From assembly GCF_014646895.1 (NCBI RefSeq), contig NZ_BMOD01000034.1, positions 1 to 43,973 on the forward strand: a stretch of DNA of 43,973 nucleotides, read 5' to 3'. The notes under the pieces were generated by a model. The model made no database searches. It saw only the letters and a list, made by a program, of their open reading frames with translations, and was not told the origin of the DNA. A program made the translations under genes and the position numbers. Of the stretch, positions 43,914 through 43,973 are shown piece after piece. Every line of letters begins with the position of its first letter. The stretch's first letter is position 1. Source of the DNA: Deinococcus roseus (lineage in GTDB: Bacteria; Deinococcota; Deinococci; Deinococcales; Deinococcaceae).

Positions 43914-43973
43914 TTAGGCCAGGTCCCCAAAGTGGGAGAATGAGCCTGTCATACCCCTTCGAGCCGACAAGCC
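43914..43973. other. junction sequence at right edge
   Basis: From about 43905 outward the transposase homology stops abruptly. The remaining 60 bp have no readable continuation of that frame. The sequence could be the end of an insertion sequence or a deletion junction; too little is visible to decide. Confidence 0.3.

Overview
The window looks like a chromosomal accessory region of a Deinococcus-type bacterium. GC content is high (roughly 60% by eye). Several genes have an extended -10 box (TANNNT form) only six bases before the start codon, which is the leaderless promoter pattern common in Deinococcus, and the genes are typical of a plant-sugar scavenger. The genus call is an inference; no rRNA or other marker gene lies in the window.

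Layout. (1) 1-6336, left defence block: an AbiE-like type IV toxin-antitoxin pair, whose nucleotidyltransferase toxin carries a frameshift, then a three-gene ABC-three-component (ABC-3C) operon made of a DUF4297-type nuclease, a small middle component and a Rad50-like ATPase with a zinc hook. (2) 6470-16731, L-rhamnose catabolism: a RhaD-type aldolase, two DeoR-family regulators transcribed divergently, rhamnose isomerase, a bifunctional aldolase/short-chain dehydrogenase, rhamnulokinase, and LutA-LutB-LutC. Together these convert L-rhamnose to dihydroxyacetone phosphate plus L-lactaldehyde, then L-lactate, then pyruvate. (3) 16862-36442, rhamnoside uptake and hydrolysis: two parallel cassettes, each with a ROK repressor, a binding protein, two sugar permeases and a GH78 alpha-L-rhamnosidase. 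The minus-strand cassette adds a GH3 hydrolase and the plus-strand one adds a degenerate esterase-like gene. A membrane GGDEF-EAL protein lies between the two ROK genes. No transport ATPase is encoded, so a shared one elsewhere is expected. (4) 36488-36676, an orphan promoter with a ROK-type operator and a matching terminator, forming a candidate small RNA. (5) 36965-43973, right defence/mobile block: a 1665-residue STAND protein (nucleoside phosphorylase-like domain, NACHT NTPase, pentapeptide repeats, beta-propeller), a TniB-like transposition ATPase, and the C-terminal part of a TniA/TnsB-like transposase that is cut off near the right edge.

Regulation seen directly: four 21-bp palindromes with half-site TTNACTCA and a 5-bp spacer lie at the promoters of both ROK genes, of the plus-strand transporter cassette, and at the orphan site near 36660. 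They tie the two rhamnoside cassettes into one probable ROK regulon. The RhaD-type aldolase has a separate palindrome overlapping its -10 box, probably a DeoR-family operator.

The most novel candidates are the phosphorylase-NACHT-propeller protein next to a Tn7-like transposition module, the ABC-3C operon, and the operator-controlled candidate small RNA.
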